In this document: in pieces, positions 59,762-64,000 of the stretch
How positions within the stretch are numbered: position 1 is the first letter of the stretch
Layout: each line of letters starts with the position of its first letter
Assembly (NCBI GenBank): GCA_016165875.1
Contig: JABBOT010000005.1
Span: 26,809,368-26,873,367, forward strand
Length of the DNA stretch: 64,000 bases
Direction of reading: 5' to 3'
From: Acanthopleura granulata
Taxonomy: Eukaryota > Mollusca > Polyplacophora > Chitonida > Chitonidae
Notes under the pieces: generated by a model
Seen by the model: the letters and a program-made list of their open reading frames with translations, nothing else
Database searches by the model: none
What the model was told of the DNA's origin: nothing
Translations under genes and position numbers: made by a program

Positions 59762-60330
59762 GTAGCGAGAGAATTTGTAATCCTAAACTAAGTAATAACG
59801 AATACGGTGAAGAGCGCAGGTCAAATCTCAGTCATGCCTTACACATCCCAAAAGAAGAGCTAAAAGAAGGGTCAACTGCTTAAGTCGTTCATTCCAGCAG
59901 TGTCACTGACACAACTTTGGGGTAAATCCAGAATAGCTGGCACTTTTGCTGTTCAACAGTGATTATAGTGTTCCGAAAAACACTTGAAAACCAAGGCCGT
60001 TACGTTTAATAGCACTCTACCCAGCGCATAGATTCACTCAGGAGCTCGACAGGCCTTCAGAATCTAATCTCTAGAATCAAACGCACTCAGCAAGTCGACA
60101 AATATAAAATGAAGGCAGAGGGAATTTCGCCTCTGCTGTTATACCAGGCAGCTATCCGTCTGCAATGGTGCAGGCGCTCGCGTCGGCTGGAGCTGACTGT
60201 TACAGGCTTACAGCTTACAGGCTAACGCAACGGCTGAACTGAGGTTGTTCCAGCCAAGCGTTGCTGGAGTCGGCTCACTGGGCCAATGGGAAGGACGCAG
60301 ATGGCTCAAAGGGCTGTGATCAATACTGGC
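59762..60330 (-). promoter_or_regulatory. 5' flank of PKA RII, weak promoter signals
   Basis: On the minus strand, a TATA-like TTTATATTTG lies at about 60109-60100, and an inverted CCAAT motif (plus-strand ccaat at about 60282-60286) further upstream. A CpG-richer patch lies at about 60170-60200. A short imperfect tandem of TTACAGGC/TTACAGC is at about 60209-60228. All are weak and no transcription start can be fixed. Confidence 0.3.
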
Positions 60331-62289
60331 AATGGAAGGATCGGCTCTGTTTGTGCTAACAAATAATTACGTTCATGTGCAGGTAGATCTTCAGCGAACA
60401 CCAGCTATTGACTCACGGGTAATATGTGTATCTCTATATAGCGAGATTTTGCGCTGTTTTTACCGGAATAGTTTTAGAAATGCCTTGATGCCAGAATATC
60501 ACCAGGCATTGCAGACAGAGAAAATTTCAAAGCTGACTCATTACATCTCTGTAGCGCTCAGATCTGTCCAACTAGAATGGCCCATCTGATAATTCTGAGA
60601 TCGATTATAGGAAATAGGATTTATTTAGCAGTACCATAAATGATCAATGTTCAGTGCAGGTATGTTGCTGTCTATCCGCTATAGGGAAATATAAATGTAT
60701 ACATATTTCGAAAAGAGCACCAGACAGGCTCGTCCTGGAATGCCTCACTCACAACAACAATCCATTGATTTACTTCTGGGTTTTGTGAAAGCAATTAGCT
60801 GAATCCAGCGAGGCCTGGGTCTCACATTCATGTACGTGGTAAATCAATATACCTTAATAGCATGCAAGCGTTCGCCTCTGACAATCGCCTACCTGCGTCC
60901 TGAATTATATATGTACAAAACAATGGGATAAGAAATAAATCTACAAAGCAATGAGAATACTGCGTTGATTCTGCTTCACATACACGTTACAGTTCCAAAC
61001 GTTTCTCACCGTTAGCCCATGAATTCGTTGTGGCATGTTTTTTAGCATGTTTTCACTTTATTTCATATATCTAAGATCAGCTCAGTAGCTGTGTGTCGTT
61101 TGTATGCATTATTTAGAATCATACGAATATTCCAACAGGCGTTGGACTTCCTGTAAGTGATAAATCTGTGAATGCAAACACAGACAGCCTGTCCTAGCAT
61201 GTGCTATTCGTGGTGTGTAACGTGTAAGGCAGTAATACAAAATGGCGTCAAGTCTCTGCTACCATGTCGCACATATATTTCTTTTTTTTGAATGGCATAC
61301 TTCAAGGCATGTAGAAATAATCTTCACCTGGGTCTAATATCCCATAGTTATTGCCGTATATATTGTTTATGGGAATTATAGCAGCTAATCACGAAACACT
61401 AATATTTGCCAACACATGTTATAAACTAGGGTTTTGATAGCTGTTTGATCTAAGGTAATAGCCACCTGGAAACTTTATACAGGAAAACAATAGTCCCCTA
61501 AATTCCATCAAAGCTTCGATGTGTACAGGTACAAACATGACCACGACAGTTTTTTGATAAACAATTGAAATCACCGAGTTATTGGCAAGTGGTAGCGGTT
61601 TATTATTCGCATGTTTAAAGTAAATGTACAAGGTAGCTTATGTATGTGACAGCTTGTGGTATTTACCTTGTGCATATCCACATTCCAGTATTACAATGGT
61701 TGCCAGCCAGTTTTGTGGTTTTGTAATCGGATTATGTATCTAATTGACGTAGTGAGATCTCCTCTAAGCTTGACCCAAAACCCGCTTAGATTTACTTATA
61801 GCCTACACCCGATGAAATCAAGTACAGTTCGCATAAACCTGGATTCACAATGGATATAGATTTATGGTAATACTTTAATCAACAAAATACAAAACTGATT
61901 GTAAATCGTAATCAATTCATGTTATACAGCTAATATCAGATTCTTCCGAGTAATTGACTCGATGAATAGAACATAATGAAGTTCACTGCCTTTAACAAAA
62001 TATCCCCCTTCACAGAGAAGACTGATTGAATTAAAATTTGGGGTGCAATACAAATAGTGTATTTTCCTTTTTATGTCTTTGTAAACAGACTCAATTTACT
62101 TGGTGATTAATAGGGAAGTGCCATATCTATCTGAGGGTAGTGGGGTGAAGAGAGTCATATAGGCCCAGGTCCATTATTACATTTTTTGAAATAACTACCT
62201 TTATTTTTTCACATGAGCAAGTTTAGAAATGTCAACATATTTACGACTTCTAGCATGTGCATGTTTATCAACTTAACCCATGTAATCCG
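60331..62289. other. intergenic or intronic, nothing recognised
   Basis: The frames at 60332-60589, 61419-61631 and 61656-61859 are short and lack domains. Confidence 0.45.
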
Positions 62290-62480
62290 GGTCTTGGACG
62301 AAAGGTTAACATGCTTGTCTTTCAATGCCAGGATTTGAAGGTTCAATCCTAGCATTTGACAAGGAATTTGTGGATTCCTCTGTTCTCACTATTCGTGGCA
62401 CCTTGGTGGCCGAAATCGATCTGATAAGGCCATTGTGTGGCTGCTTGTAGGGGGGCGTTATCATCTACCAATATTGTGTG
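62290..62480 (+). mobile_element. SINE family 2, copy 3 (plus strand)
   Basis: 'tcttggacgaaaggttaacatgc' (A-box region), 'gaaggttcaatcctagc' (B-box), 'gacaaggaatttgtgg', and 'aaggccattgtgtgg' near the end follow the block order of the minus-strand copies at 26.6 and 42.6 kb, with more divergence. Confidence 0.55.
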
Positions 62481-64000
62481 TACCGCTACCAGAAAATTCG
62501 TTTATATCTTTCCAAAGGTAGAAAGATTCCCCCGTATAGCCATAAATCACTCTACATTTATATTCGTTACATCAAATATTTTCCCATGTTTACTGTCATT
62601 ACTGCCACGTCTTTCCTTACCATTGTAGATACTACCTGATGATAAATTAACTTTCACACGAGTACATTCCTTGGCCAAAACCTCCGGTCATTTGCGCTCA
62701 TTTGCACTTGCAAGCAGTCTTCCATTTACCATCTTGTACCTTTAGTGTACGTACCTCAACATCAAAATAAACTTATGCTCCATGCATAAAGCTCAAGCAT
62801 TAATCTACCATGTGGTATTTGGGTGTTTAGCAGATCGAAAGTTCAGACAGTGAAGCAGGCGCCTGGCACAACCGACTTTCAGCAGATCAGATAAACAATT
62901 TACCCTGGACCAAGGAATATGGATAGGGAATTGGACCTGATAGACTTGTTCGCAGTCGACTGTTTATCAACTCTGTTAATGTAATTTGGCCTCTGGGGTA
63001 GCTGAATGAATACGGACTGGTTCTCACAGACGTAATGAATAATGTGTACACCGTTGGATGGTGCAAGGTGTCGGCAGCTATTGAATTCCCATGAACTTAA
63101 CTTGACTAGAACCCTGGAAGTGAAATATGGAGTTTCCTACTTCGAAAACTGATTGACTTGCGGGCGTCCGGGTCTTTTATCGATCAGGGCAACTCTCAAT
63201 TAACCTCATACGATTCTCGCTAGTGGAACCTCTAGCCTCTAGGAGCCTGAAATAACAGGGAAAATCACCCCCACCAGAGAACTTTACTGCACAGCGCATG
63301 TCAACCTTTCTTCATGATGATGTCACAGGTGGTTAAAGGACATACTCATGTCACGAGAACTATTGGTTATTTTCTCACATCTAAAAGATATACCTGCGTA
63401 AGGGCATACATGTTAACTGGATTTAGAGAAGCCAACAGTTTTACAGAGAGCGAAGTATGAAGGATGACTGGTGGTGGCTTAACGCCAACTCGGCAATATT
63501 TCAGCCTTTTTGTGGCCGGAGGTACATGTATGAATGTAAAATGAATTACCTTGCGTAGACTTTAGTTCAAGCAGTAGTGATGCTTGGGACAAGCCTGTCG
63601 GAAAATTCTATGCTGTCAAATGTTGTAACATCTAAAATGAACAATAAGTGAGCTGTTGAATAATCATTATCAGGCACTGACAGATCTGATGTAACTATAA
63701 TCAACGTCACTGACCACCCTGATTAGAAATCGTGACGGTAGAGATGCATGAAGGACAAGCAATGGTTCGGCTGTATGGCGTGGCTCACTGATAACAGGTC
63801 TACATGTCATCATATTTTTCAGGTGTTACCGACTTAATGCGAAAGTATTTGTGCATATAATTTTAAATTGTTAGTTCTTTGCGCTGCACCCAATAATAGT
63901 TTTCTGGGCAAAAATACCGCTCCTGCTGTGCACACGCTCAATATTAAGTACATCGGCTTTCCTACTGGGTGGATCAGTGGTTAACCTCCATGCAACCAAA
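62481..64000. other. intergenic or intronic; possible SINE relics
   Basis: No gene. 'ggtggcttaacgccaactcggcaatatttcagcc' at about 63472-63505 resembles a SINE 3' block. The window ends inside 'tggatcagtggttaacc' (about 63970-63986), which looks like a tRNA-type head cut by the edge. Both are weak. Confidence 0.35.

Noticed and set aside
63965..64000. tRNA-like head at the window edge
   Set aside because: Only about 20 bases are visible; it cannot be judged without downstream sequence.
1..64000. CRISPR arrays, operons, phage or bacterial genes
   Set aside because: No regularly spaced identical repeats, no compact gene runs and no bacterial coding density; the sequence is eukaryotic.

Overview
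The window looks like animal genomic DNA from a lophotrochozoan, most probably a mollusc (a brachiopod is a less likely alternative). Four things point this way: AT-rich, gene-poor sequence; a complete cAMP-dependent protein kinase type II regulatory subunit; many copies of a tRNA-headed SINE whose core and tail ('...TTTCCTCCCACCATAATG...TATAAGTGAAATATTCTTGAG...', then an (AAAT)n-like tail) are of the kind abundant in molluscan genomes; and no bacterial gene organisation. The species cannot be named from the sequence alone.

Only one protein-coding gene can be supported. It lies on the minus strand at 58652-59761, is intronless, and encodes a full-length PKA RII subunit of 369 residues: docking/dimerisation domain, RRHS autoinhibitor site, and two cyclic-nucleotide-binding domains. 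Family members normally have many introns, so this is probably a retrocopy that kept an intact frame, although TSDs and a proper poly(A) signal were not found. Both phosphate-binding cassettes read PRSA where vertebrate RII reads PRAA. That is the position known to tune cAMP versus cGMP selectivity.

The rest is intergenic or intronic DNA filled with repeats. (i) About fifteen full, truncated or fragmentary copies of SINE family 1 lie in both orientations; one, at 18968-19200, is flanked by a perfect 12-bp direct repeat. (ii) Three copies of SINE family 2, with a tRNA-like head, lie near 26.6, 42.6 and 62.4 kb. (iii) One copy of SINE family 3 lies at 38.4-38.6 kb. (iv) A larger interspersed repeat has three copies (6.7-7.3, 28.3-29.3 and 47.8-48.4 kb), with an LTR-like TGTTACGAA terminus and a TATA box. 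(v) Minisatellites lie at 20.2, 35.8-36.5 and 53.0-53.2 kb, with a fresh 69-bp duplication at 40.9 kb. (vi) There are several hairpins, the best being a perfect 23-bp stem with a 14-nt loop at 54303-54362. (vii) A few homeodomain-site-rich stretches (18.3-18.5, 41.8-42.2 and 46.8-47.0 kb) could be regulatory elements.

No operon, CRISPR array, phage, rRNA or genuine tRNA gene was seen. All other open frames are short and lack recognisable domains, and many are explained by repeats or by frames opposite the PKA gene. I found no convincing multi-gene undescribed system. The strongest leads are the intronless RII gene with altered nucleotide pockets, the LTR-like repeat family and the perfect hairpin.
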